NCBI RefSeq assembly: GCF_900113015.1
Contig: NZ_FONV01000004.1
Span: 496,001 to 560,000, forward strand
Origin: Actinoplanes philippinensis
GTDB taxonomy: Bacteria; Actinomycetota; Actinomycetes; Mycobacteriales; Micromonosporaceae
DNA: 64,000 nt
Direction: 5' to 3'
In this document: positions 43,073 to 50,528 of the stretch, in pieces
Layout of the letters: every line of letters starts with the position of its first letter
How positions within the stretch are numbered: position 1 is the first letter of the stretch
Notes under the pieces: model-generated
The model's input: the letters and a program-made list of their open reading frames with translations, nothing else
What the model was told of the DNA's origin: nothing
The model's database searches: none
Made by a program: the position numbers and the translations under genes

Positions 43073-43101
43073 CCGAGTGTTGCGGACGCCTCGCTGGTCA
43101 G
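43069..43101. terminator. Possible stem-loop between convergent genes
   Basis: CTGACC (43069-43074) and GGTCAG (43096-43101) pair around a partly paired interior (GAG/CTC), overlapping the stop codons of the RCC1 and acyltransferase genes. No T run follows. Weak candidate for two-way termination. Confidence 0.35.
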
Positions 43102-44186
43102 TGAAGGACGGCCGGGGAGACCGTCGTGGCGGGGCGGGCCGAGGGCAGCCGGACGCGCTCCACGAACGGGGAGATCCTCGGCCGGCGCCGGGCGGCCACG
43201 TCCTCCACCCAGCCGAGCGCCAGCACCGCGACCGCCAGCAGGACCATCGCGATGCTGAAGTCGGTCAGGTACTCCAGACCCTGCGTCGGGATCTTCCACA
43301 GCTGCAGCGGGTCGAACAGGTACACCGCGATCGTGACGGCCACGTTGTGCCACAGGTAGATGGTCACCGCGCGGTTGTTCACCATGGAGACGAAACCGTC
43401 GAGCGGTCTGGCGCGCGCCAGCCAGCCCATCGGCGGCGACCAGCGCATCAGCACCAGGACGAACCCGATCGCGTAGATCGAGTACGCCACCGGAAAAGCG
43501 GTCAGGTCCATGTGGTCCTCGATCGGATGGTTCCAGGCCCAGGCCAGCGCACCGCCGACACACGTCGCGGCCAGGCCGACCACCACGGCCGGGTGCAGCT
43601 TGGCGAGGTCACCCTCACGATGGGCCATACCGAGGATCCAGCACGACGCGTACGCCAGCACGTTCTGCGCCACCCAGCCGGCCGTCTCGCCGAACACGGC
43701 CGGGCTCATCGTCAGCGCCACCAGACCGGCCAGCGGCAACAGCACGGTCGCCAGATGCGCCCGCCGATAAAGAGCGAGAAGCAACGGCGAGAGCAACACC
43801 AGCCAGAGGTACGTCACCAAATACCACAACACACCCGCGGCCGAATACCCGAACTCACTCGACGGCGGGTCGGCGATCGGCACGATCCACAGCAGCAGCC
43901 GTGGCCACGACGGGCGCTCCGGCCAGCCGTAGTGCAGCATCAGCGGAATCAGGATCAGGCCCATCGCCCACAGCGACGGCAGCAGCCGCCGCAGCCGGTT
44001 ACGGACCGCGCCCACCGCGTCACGGTCCAGCGACTTCACCATCAGCGAGCCACCGAGCGCGAACATCACGCCCATCGACGGGAAGATCAGCTCCAGCCAG
44101 GCGAAGGGGAACGCGTGGAAGAGGACCACCCGGATGATCGCCAGCGCCCTGAGGCCGTCGAAATACCTGTCCCTGTTCGGCTGCAC
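43098..44186 (-). CDS. Acyltransferase-3 (OafA/YrhL-like) membrane protein
   Basis: A 362-residue integral membrane protein with about ten hydrophobic segments. It begins RDRYFDGLRALAIIRVVLFH, where RxxxLR-like and the histidine of VVLFHAF match the conserved start of acyltransferase-3 proteins, and contains GVLWYLVTYLW and YLWHNVAVTI, the usual second conserved parts. Members O-acylate sugars, peptidoglycan or antibiotics. GTG 44186 has GGAGG five bases upstream, better than the start at 44237. Confidence 0.9.
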   Translation of the reverse strand: MQPNRDRYFDGLRALAIIRVVLFHAFPFAWLELIFPSMGVMFALGGSLMVKSLDRDAVGAVRNRLRRLLPSLWAMGLILIPLMLHYGWPERPSWPRLLLWIVPIADPPSSEFGYSAAGVLWYLVTYLWLVLLSPLLLALYRRAHLATVLLPLAGLVALTMSPAVFGETAGWVAQNVLAYASCWILGMAHREGDLAKLHPAVVVGLAATCVGGALAWAWNHPIEDHMDLTAFPVAYSIYAIGFVLVLMRWSPPMGWLARARPLDGFVSMVNNRAVTIYLWHNVAVTIAVYLFDPLQLWKIPTQGLEYLTDFSIAMVLLAVAVLALGWVEDVAARRRPRISPFVERVRLPSARPATTVSPAVLH

Positions 44187-44541
44187 CCGTCCTCCACCCC
44201 TTCTGACCAGGGCAGATAACCCACCGCGGCGAACCACACCGTAGTAGCCGGGAGCCGCCGTGTCGTACGCCGAACGGCCGATGATCTTCGCTGATCACCC
44301 GAGACGGCTCGCGGCGACGGTGCGGTCGAGGCCTCCGGGGAACGACCCCGGACCGGCCGTAGCCGAAGTCGTCGAAGGCCGGGACCACCGCCCCGGAGGT
44401 GTTCGCCCGGCCCAGCGCGGCGTCGATGGCGGCGGCGCCGAAACCGACGATGCCGGCGGGCCCCGGCCGAGCGTCCGCCCGATCCACAGTGCGCCTCATG
44501 GGCGGGGCCAGAAATCGGGGGCGACGGTCTAGAGTGGACGC
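44187..44541. other. 355-base gap between divergent genes, no gene recognised
   Basis: Both strands contain open frames, including a minus-strand one beginning MRRTVDRADARPGPAGIVGF, but none has a ribosome site or a recognisable domain. The region must contain the promoters of the acyltransferase and of the MDR gene at 44542. A short GCGACGGTCTAGAGTGGACG segment just before the GTG may contain the latter's promoter (TAGAGT). Confidence 0.4.
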
Positions 44542-45468
44542 GTGCTGGGAGTCGTCGCGGCCGCGCTTGGCGGGCCTGAGGTGTTGCAGGTGACCGAGCT
44601 GCCCGAGCCCGAGGCCGGGCCCGGGCAGGTGGTGGTCCGGATCCGGGCGGTCTGTGTGCACCCGGCCGACGTCGCGGCCACGACCGGCGAGATCCCTCGG
44701 GGGCCGGTTCCGCCGCCGTTCTCGCCCGGGTGGGACATCGCCGGCGAGGTGGCCTCGGTCGGTCCCGGCACGGCGGAGTTCGGGGTGGGCGATCGTGTCG
44801 TCGGGATGATTCCGTGGTATCTGACGCGGGGCAACCCCGGTGGCTATGCCGAGTTCGTGGCCGCCGACACGGACTGGCTGGTCCGGCTGCCGGACGAGCT
44901 CGACTTCGTGTCCGCCTCCACGGTGCCCCTCAATGCCCAGACCGCACATCAGGGCCTGTCCCTGGTGTCGCTGGCCATGCTGCCGACCGGCAGCAGCATC
45001 CTGGTCACCGGCGCCGGTGGTGGTGTCGGCGGGTTCGCCGCCCAGCTCGCCCTTCAGAGCGGCTACCGGGTCGTCGCCCAGGCAAGCGACGGCGACGAGG
45101 AATGGGTGCGCGGTCTCGGCGTCCACGAGGTGGTCTCCCGATCCGTCGATCTGGCCACGGTGGGGCCGGTGGGCGCGGTGTTCGACGCGGTCCCCGTCGG
45201 CGAGGCGGCGGCCGCCGCCGTCGAGGACAGGGGGATCGTGGTCGCGACCCGGCCCACACCGGCCATCGTCCCGGCACGTGGCGTGCGCCAGGAGCTGCAG
45301 CTCATCCGGCACGACCGCGACCTGCTGGCCGACCTGGTCGGTCAGGTGGCGGCCGGGCGGCTGCTCACCCGGGTGGCCGTCACGATGCCGTTGGCCGAAG
45401 CGGCGGACGCACACCGGCGGGTGCTGGCCGGCGGGCTGCACGGAAAGCTCGTGCTGACCGTCCCCTGA
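44542..45468 (+). CDS. Quinone oxidoreductase-like MDR protein
   Basis: A 308-residue zinc-free medium-chain reductase: PGQVVVRIRAVCVHPADVA, GWDIAGEVASVGPG, VTGAGGGVGGFAAQLA (Rossmann), and a terminal GGLHGKLVLTVP. GTG 44542; a TAGAGT hexamer ends only a few bases upstream, so translation may be leaderless. No adjacent regulator; likely a stand-alone detoxification reductase. Confidence 0.9.
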   Translation: MLGVVAAALGGPEVLQVTELPEPEAGPGQVVVRIRAVCVHPADVAATTGEIPRGPVPPPFSPGWDIAGEVASVGPGTAEFGVGDRVVGMIPWYLTRGNPGGYAEFVAADTDWLVRLPDELDFVSASTVPLNAQTAHQGLSLVSLAMLPTGSSILVTGAGGGVGGFAAQLALQSGYRVVAQASDGDEEWVRGLGVHEVVSRSVDLATVGPVGAVFDAVPVGEAAAAAVEDRGIVVATRPTPAIVPARGVRQELQLIRHDRDLLADLVGQVAAGRLLTRVAVTMPLAEAADAHRRVLAGGLHGKLVLTVP

Positions 45469-45678
45469 CGGGGACGCTGCCCATAGGCCCACGGCAGCCG
45501 CCCACCGCAGGCAGACGAAGTCGCTGCTGAAAACCCACGGGACCCGCGCACCGAAGGCCCACGAAGTGACTGCCCCAAAACCCACGCCAGCCGCCCGCCG
45601 GCGGGGTTTCTCACCGTGGGCTGACGGGTGCCGCTGACCGGAGGGCGGCGGCGACCGGGTCCGCCGCGCCGGTGTCCG
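45469..45678. repeat. Imperfect CCCACG-rich repeats between convergent genes
   Basis: Two diverged copies of a module containing GGCCCACG, AGCCGCCC and AAAACCCACG are visible around 45488-45542 and 45558-45601, ending in the stem GCCCGCCGGCGGGG. They lie between the MDR gene and the GGDEF gene and carry no open frame of note. Confidence 0.45.
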
Positions 45679-46812
45679 TCAGGTCGCCGTGATCACGTCT
45701 GGGCCGGAGGACTTCCGGTCCAGGTACGGATCGGCATCGGCCCGGGCGGTGAGACAGCTCGTCGGGATCGTGTCGACCATCGTGCCGGGCCCGCTGTGGC
45801 CCCGGTAGCGGACCAGCGCCGCCCACTCGCAGGCGCCCTCGACCACTCCCGCCCGGCGGGCGCCGCTGCGGTGCACCCAGACCGGGTCGCCGGCCCGGAA
45901 CGTGGCCGCGGATCCGGGGTCCGCCGGGCCGGGCGAGGGCGCGGATCCCGGGTTCGTCGAGCCGAGCGAGGGCGCGAGGACGCTGGCCGCCGAGCCGGGC
46001 GAGGGCGCGGATCCGGGGTCCACCGGGCCGGGCGAGGGCGCGGATCCCGGGTCCGCCGAGCCGAGCGAGGGCGCGGGGACGGTGGCCGCCGAGCCGGGCG
46101 GGCGCGCGGGGACGGTGGCCGGATCGTAGGTCTCGGTGTGGTCGCCGGTCTCGGTGGCCACGACCCAGGTTACGCCGGCCCGGCCGGTGGACTTGGCGTG
46201 CCGTTTGGCGCCGAACATGGCCTGATCGGCGCGGCGCAGCAGGTCGGGAAGGTCGCGGGAGCGCCCGGCCGGCACGACGCCGATCGAGGCGGTGACCGAC
46301 AGGGTGTGGCCCAGCACGTGCATCGGGGACGCGATCACCGCGCTCAGCGAACCGGCCACCTTGTGCCACCACGTCTCCGGGACGTCTGCGCGCGGGGTGC
46401 GGGACAGGGCGGCGAACTCGTCGCCGCCGAACCGGGCCACCAGATGGTCGCCGAGGCAGTCGACGATGCGCCGGGCGACGACACGCAGGACCTCGTCACC
46501 GGCGTCGTGCCCGTAGGTGTCGTTGATCGGCTTGAAGCCGTTGAGGTCGAGGATCAGGACGGCCGACGAGCAGTCGTCGCTCAGCAGTTTCGGGGCGAGC
46601 GTGTGGAAGAGGCGGCGGTTGGCGAGGCCGGTGAGGTCGTCGTGGCCGGCCATCCATCGCAGCGAGGCGCGCTCCTGCTCGAGCTGCTGGACGTGCGCCG
46701 CGAGCTGGTCGATGCGGGCCTGCAGGCGGGCCGATTCGGGATCGGTGCGCGACGGAGTGTCTTCCGACGGTACGCCGCCCGTGTCGGCGGCGGCAGGATC
46801 GAGGATCCGCAT
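45679..46812 (-). CDS. GGDEF diguanylate cyclase with C-terminal repeat tail
   Basis: A 377-residue protein. A short helical linker (SARLQARIDQLAAHVQQLEQERASL, likely coiled coil) precedes the GGDEF domain at about 55-220: HDDLTGLANRRLF, LNGFKPINDTYGH and ARFGGDEFAAL, all intact, so cyclic-di-GMP synthesis is expected. The inhibitory RxxD site ahead of the motif is absent. Next comes a repeat-rich segment (about 230-305) of PGSAPSPGP-type units and a C-terminal small domain (PVWVHRSGARRAGVVEGA). ATG 46812 with GAGGA six bases upstream was preferred over 46884. Confidence 0.9.
   Translation of the reverse strand: MRILDPAAADTGGVPSEDTPSRTDPESARLQARIDQLAAHVQQLEQERASLRWMAGHDDLTGLANRRLFHTLAPKLLSDDCSSAVLILDLNGFKPINDTYGHDAGDEVLRVVARRIVDCLGDHLVARFGGDEFAALSRTPRADVPETWWHKVAGSLSAVIASPMHVLGHTLSVTASIGVVPAGRSRDLPDLLRRADQAMFGAKRHAKSTGRAGVTWVVATETGDHTETYDPATVPARPPGSAATVPAPSLGSADPGSAPSPGPVDPGSAPSPGSAASVLAPSLGSTNPGSAPSPGPADPGSAATFRAGDPVWVHRSGARRAGVVEGACEWAALVRYRGHSGPGTMVDTIPTSCLTARADADPYLDRKSSGPDVITAT
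45895..46110. repeat. In-frame GC-rich repeats inside the GGDEF gene tail
   Basis: The DNA encoding the Pro/Ser/Ala-rich tail contains at least five copies of a motif like GGGCGAGGGCGCGGATCC(C/G)GG, spaced 42-60 bases apart in multiples of three, alternating CCGGGCGAGG and CCGAGCGAGG variants. Units with CCGGGCGAGGGCGCGGATCC are most alike at about 45928, 46000 and 46030. Copy number is likely to vary between strains. Confidence 0.75.
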
Positions 46813-46860
46813 CGGCCGTCCTCTCAAACTCTGCCGGGCCAGCGGGAGCTGTCGATTCGA

Positions 46861-46876
46861 CGGCGATGAATCGCCG
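46861..46876. promoter_or_regulatory. Palindrome upstream of the GGDEF gene
   Basis: CGGCGATGAATCGCCG has seven-base arms around GA, 49-64 bases upstream of the GGDEF start. It is a candidate operator. The rest of the 316-base gap (46813-47128) holds a TCTTTC-gtggt-GAAAGA inverted repeat at 46992-47008 upstream of the DUF397 gene and no other gene. Confidence 0.5.
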
Positions 46877-47128
46877 GGCGCCACAGGGGAATCATCGCAG
46901 CCGTCCCGGGCGCGTGCAAGATTTCACGTCGACGACTGTCACCGTGACGTGATGCGTCGAAGGCGGGTTTCGGCTACTCTTTGTGCGTGCTCTTTCGTGG
47001 TGAAAGAACGGCTCGGGGGCTTGAAATCCTGATTCTGCACGTCGGGCAGGCATTGGGGGTCACTTCCGGTCACTCTGAGAGTGGCAGGAACATTACCCAC
47101 AGTGACGATCCCCGGAGGGGGGATACTG

Positions 47129-47335
47129 ATGAGTAGCGAAACCGGCTGGATCATCTCCAGCAGGTCGACAGGCAACGGAGGCAGTTGCGTCGAGGCCCGC
47201 CGTCAGGACGGCCGTATCGAGGTGCGCAACAGCAAGGCACGCGAGGCCGGCACGGTGGTGTTCACCGTCGAGGAGTGGGACTCGTTCCTGTTCGGCGCCA
47301 AGCGTGGCGAGTTCGACCAGCTCCTGACCGACTGA
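47129..47335 (+). CDS. DUF397 domain protein
   Basis: A 68-residue protein: WIISSRSTGNGGSCVEARRQDGRIEVRNSKAREAGTVVFTVEEWDSFLFGAKRGEFD, a full DUF397 domain (W..S..S...CVE...VRdSK...W..F...K.GEFD). These small proteins usually sit beside Scr1/DUF5753 regulators and may act as their partners or as toxin-like factors. ATG 47129 follows GGAGGGGGG by about eight bases. Here it converges on the regulator gene instead of following it. Confidence 0.9.
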   Translation: MSSETGWIISSRSTGNGGSCVEARRQDGRIEVRNSKAREAGTVVFTVEEWDSFLFGAKRGEFDQLLTD

Positions 47336-47379
47336 TCAGCCGGCTGCCGGGCGGCGGCACGCGGTGCGGGCGAGGCTCG

Positions 47380-48201
47380 TCAGCGGAACTCGCCGACCGG
47401 CACGGAATCCTTGGTGATGAGATCGAAGATCCGCCGATACTCGTCGACCTCGACCTGCTCCTCCAGATAGAGCGCGCCGACGTGGGACTCGAGGTAGACC
47501 ACATCGGGATCGTCCGGATCGTCGAACTCCAGGATCCGGAAGGCGCCGGCCATCGCCGCATGCGCCCCGACCGAGAACGGCAGCACCCGGATGTCGACAG
47601 TCTCCTCACGGGACAGCCGTCGCAGATGCTCGATCTGGCCTTTCATCACCGTCTCGCCGCCGACCGGCCGGGTCAGCGCCCCCTCGCCGAGCACCGTCAC
47701 GAGACGGATCGGTGGGTTGCGGGCGAAGAGCGTCCGCTGCCGCTGCATGCGGAGGTTGATGTGGCGCTCGGCGATCTCCACGTCGGCCGGCTGCTCGGCG
47801 CCGAAGACGGCCCGGGCGTACTCCGGCGTCTGCAGCTCGCCCGGAACGACCTCGCCGTCATACCCGAACATCCGGGACGCGGACGCCTCCAGCCCCACAT
47901 ACAGCTTGAACCACTCGGGGATCACCGGGCTGGCATCCCACCACTCCTGCTGTGAGGTGCCCAGCGCCAGGTCGGCAAGCGCGTCGGTGATGCTCTGGTC
48001 GGCGCCGTAGAGCCAGCAGAGCGCGCGCACGTTGGCCCCGGTCACCGGAACCTTGCCCGTCTCGATGCGGTGCAGCGTCGGCTCCGAGATGCCCAGCCGC
48101 GACTCGACCACATCCCGCCGGCTCATCCCCGACGCGATACGCAGCCGCGTCAATCGCCGCCCCAACGCCCGCCGCACGACCCGTTGGCCTGTGACCGGCA
48201 C
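47380..48201 (-). CDS. Scr1-family (XRE/DUF5753) transcriptional regulator
   Basis: A 273-residue regulator. An XRE helix-turn-helix (RLTRLRIASGMSRRDVVESRLGISEPTLHRIETGKVPV) is followed by the DUF5753 domain with VPGELQTPEYARAVF, ERHINLRMQRQRTLF, GEGALTRPVGG and VRLPF-like DIRVLPFSVGAHAAM. Such proteins often pair with DUF397 genes and control development or antibiotic production in actinomycetes. GTG 48201 has GGAGG six bases upstream. A palindrome upstream may be its operator. Confidence 0.92.
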   Translation of the reverse strand: MPVTGQRVVRRALGRRLTRLRIASGMSRRDVVESRLGISEPTLHRIETGKVPVTGANVRALCWLYGADQSITDALADLALGTSQQEWWDASPVIPEWFKLYVGLEASASRMFGYDGEVVPGELQTPEYARAVFGAEQPADVEIAERHINLRMQRQRTLFARNPPIRLVTVLGEGALTRPVGGETVMKGQIEHLRRLSREETVDIRVLPFSVGAHAAMAGAFRILEFDDPDDPDVVYLESHVGALYLEEQVEVDEYRRIFDLITKDSVPVGEFR

Positions 48202-48255
48202 GAATAACCTCCGCCTTGCCAACCCCTGTGGACGGTGACGCCGACTACCGTACCC

Positions 48256-48270
48256 GCAACGCCGCGTTGC
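48256..48270. promoter_or_regulatory. Palindrome upstream of the Scr1 regulator
   Basis: GCAACGCCGCGTTGC is a perfect inverted repeat (six-base arms, three-base centre) 55-69 bases before the regulator start; related half sites GGCGTTGC and CCGGCGTT recur within the next 40 bases. A likely autoregulatory site. Confidence 0.6.
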
Positions 48271-48393
48271 CAACAGCCAACCCGGCGTTGCACAACCGGC
48301 GTTTCTCCGGCGACGCGCCGGGGTCCGCGGTGATCCGACGCGGACACCGGGTCGCGATGGTTGACACGGCGCGGTGACGTCCTCCAGGCTGAG

Positions 48394-48413
48394 TCCACTA
48401 GTCAACTAGTGGA
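48394..48413. promoter_or_regulatory. 20-base perfect palindrome at the GntR start: probable operator
   Basis: TCCACTAGTCAACTAGTGGA reads the same on both strands except for the central two bases (nine-base arms, CA centre) and ends directly at the TTG start of the GntR gene. A TTGACA hexamer lies at 48361-48366. This is a likely autoregulatory operator for the YtrA-type GntR protein controlling the ABC operon. Confidence 0.85.
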
Positions 48414-48824
48414 TTGGCTGATTTCTTGATCTTCCGGATCGATCGGCGGACCGGGGTCTCCGTGCATGTCCAGCTGGTCCAGCAGGTCCGCCAGGCGATC
48501 CGGATGGGCCGGCTGACCTCCGGCGATCAGCTGCCGACGGCTCGCGAGGTCTCCGAGAGCACCGGAATCAATCCCAACACGGTGCTCAAGGCGTATCGCG
48601 AGCTGGAGACGGCCGGGCTGGTGGAGGCGCGGCAGGGGGCCGGCACGTTCGTCCGTCGCGGCCTGGCGCCACCGGCGGACGACGAGGCGTTGCGGCGCGA
48701 ACTGGCGGACTGGGTCGCCCGCGCCCGGGAAGCGGGCCTGGATCTCGCGGACATGCAGGCCCTCGTCGCCGACGTGACGGCGGGAACGGCACCGACCAGG
48801 GAGGAGGCACGCCGTGCCGACTGA
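48414..48824 (+). CDS. YtrA-type GntR family repressor
   Basis: A 136-residue regulator: winged helix at about 5-75 (SVHVQLVQQVRQAIRMGRLTSGDQLPTAREVSESTGINPNTVLKAYRELETAGLVEARQGAGTFV), then a short helical tail, the small size typical of the YtrA subgroup that represses adjacent ABC transporter genes. The start is TTG 48414 directly after the palindrome or TTG 48426; no ribosome site is visible, which suggests a leaderless message. It overlaps the ATPase gene by 11 bases. Confidence 0.88.
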   Translation: MADFLIFRIDRRTGVSVHVQLVQQVRQAIRMGRLTSGDQLPTAREVSESTGINPNTVLKAYRELETAGLVEARQGAGTFVRRGLAPPADDEALRRELADWVARAREAGLDLADMQALVADVTAGTAPTREEARRAD

Positions 48825-49704
48825 CCGTACGGTCCCGGCACTGGACTTCGCCGGGGTCACCCACCGCTTCGGCCGGCTCACCGCGCTGGACGGCTGCTCG
48901 TTCACGGTGCCGATCGGTGCGGTCACCGCGCTGATCGGCCGGAACGGCGCGGGCAAGAGCACACTGCTGCGTGCCGCGAGCGGACTGCTCCGGCCGGAGG
49001 CCGGCGAGGTGCGGGTGTTCGGCGAGGCGGCCGGTGACGGTCCGCTGCCCAGGATCGGGTACGTGGCACAGCAGGCCCCGTTGTACCCGATGCTGACGGT
49101 GGCGCAGACGCTGACCCTGGGCGGCCGGCTCAATCCCCGCTGGGACACGGCGTACGCACGGAAGCTCGCGGACGACGCGGCGCTGCCCGGCGCCGCCCGG
49201 GTGGGCGCCCTGGCCCCGGGGCTCCGCACCCGGCTGGCGCTGGTGATGGCGCTGGCCAAGCGGCCCGATCTGCTGTTGCTGGACGAGCCGCTGGCCCCGC
49301 TCGACCCGGTCGCCCGCACCGAGGTCGCCGGGGCGCTGATGGCCGATGTCGCCGAGCGCGGCACGACGGTGGTGCTGTCGTCGCAGGTGGTGGCCGACGT
49401 CGACGGCGTGTGCGACCACGTGACGGTGCTCGCGGAGGGCCGGGTCCGCCTCGCCGGCGAGGTCGAGGCGGTGCTCGCTGATCACCTGGTCGCGGTGGGG
49501 GCCGGCAGCGGGCTCGGCGCGCTCGACGGCATGGAGATCATCGAGGTCCGTACCGCGGGCCGCGACGCCACCGCCCTGATCCGGACCACCGGCCCCACCC
49601 CGGCCGGCAACCTGGCCTGGCACCGGCCCTCGTTGGAGGAGCTGCTGCTCGGCTACCTGCGCGCGGCCGGCCCGGCGCCCCGACGAAAGGTTCCCGCCGC
49701 ATGA
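48814..49704 (+). CDS. ABC transporter ATP-binding protein
   Basis: A 296-residue ATPase: Walker A GRNGAGKST, Q-loop VAQQAPLYP, Walker B DLLLLDEPLAPLD, switch histidine replaced by SSQVVADV. The signature motif is LAPGLRTRL instead of LSGGQ-type, a notable departure. A C-terminal extension of about 80 residues follows the nucleotide-binding domain. It should power an exporter with the next gene under control of the GntR repressor. GTG 48814. Confidence 0.9.
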   Translation: MPTDRTVPALDFAGVTHRFGRLTALDGCSFTVPIGAVTALIGRNGAGKSTLLRAASGLLRPEAGEVRVFGEAAGDGPLPRIGYVAQQAPLYPMLTVAQTLTLGGRLNPRWDTAYARKLADDAALPGAARVGALAPGLRTRLALVMALAKRPDLLLLDEPLAPLDPVARTEVAGALMADVAERGTTVVLSSQVVADVDGVCDHVTVLAEGRVRLAGEVEAVLADHLVAVGAGSGLGALDGMEIIEVRTAGRDATALIRTTGPTPAGNLAWHRPSLEELLLGYLRAAGPAPRRKVPAA

Positions 49705-50513
49705 ACTGGCTCGCCCTGCGCCTGCTGCGCCCGTATCTGATCGTCGCCGCCGGGCTGAGCGTGGCGTCGACGGCGCTCGTCCTGATCGGCGCCCGCGTCA
49801 TCGACCGGCAGCTGGACGTGCACGGCATCACCGTCGAGGAGTACGCGCCCGACCGTACCGGCCTGTGCGAGACGGCCGTCAGCTGCCTGCCGGCCGGGGT
49901 GGCGAACGATCTGGCGCAGGTCATCGCCCTGGTCGCCGCGTTCACCCCGCTGCTGATCGGGCTGATCCTCGGTGTGCCGCTGTTCGCCCGGGAGAGGGAG
50001 GAGGGCACCGACACCTTCGTGCTCACCCAGTCGGTGCCCCGGCGGCGCTGGCTGACCACGAAACTGCTCTGGGCCCAGGCCGCCGGCGCGCTCGGCACGG
50101 CCGCGGTGGCCGTCAGCTTCCGCCTGGCGGCCGCACGGTTCACGCTGGTCCTGGACGATCCCGGCTACGCGCTGCTGCGGGAGGCGCACAAGAACAGCAT
50201 TCCGTTCATGGTGATGCAGGCGGTGTTCGTCACCACGCTGGCCGGCGTCGTCGGGCTGGCCGGCGGGCGCACGTTGCGTACCGTCGTGGTGTCCGTCCTG
50301 GCCTGGCCGGTGACGCTGGTCGTCGCGCAGATCGGCGGTCTGCTCCTGGCCATGCTCGCCCTGCTCCTGACCTCCTGGTCGGCGACGCTGTCCACGATGG
50401 CCGGGACGCTCGGCGAGGACGAGGCCGCCACCTTCGCGGCGCTCGCCCTCGCGGCGTACACGGTGGTCGCCCTGCTCATCGGCAGACGCGCCCTCGCCGC
50501 CCGCCGAGCCTGA
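49701..50513 (+). CDS. ABC transporter permease
   Basis: A 270-residue membrane protein with about six hydrophobic segments (YLIVAAGLSVASTALVLIGA, VIALVAAFTPLLIGLILGVPLF, VVFVTTLAGVVGLAGG, VVVSVLAWPVTLVVAQIGGLLL and others) and the extracytoplasmic loop between segments 1 and 2 with CETAVSCLPAG. It overlaps the ATPase by four bases (ATGA). Together they form an ABC-2-like exporter of unknown substrate. Confidence 0.88.
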   Translation: MNWLALRLLRPYLIVAAGLSVASTALVLIGARVIDRQLDVHGITVEEYAPDRTGLCETAVSCLPAGVANDLAQVIALVAAFTPLLIGLILGVPLFAREREEGTDTFVLTQSVPRRRWLTTKLLWAQAAGALGTAAVAVSFRLAAARFTLVLDDPGYALLREAHKNSIPFMVMQAVFVTTLAGVVGLAGGRTLRTVVVSVLAWPVTLVVAQIGGLLLAMLALLLTSWSATLSTMAGTLGEDEAATFAALALAAYTVVALLIGRRALAARRA

Positions 50514-50528
50514 CCACCGAAAGGGGAT

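Noticed and set aside
45902..46129. Plus-strand repeat peptide frame (ADPGSAGPGEGADPG type) opposite the GGDEF tail
   Set aside because: Arises from the GC-rich repeats of the real minus-strand gene; no ribosome site or signal peptide.
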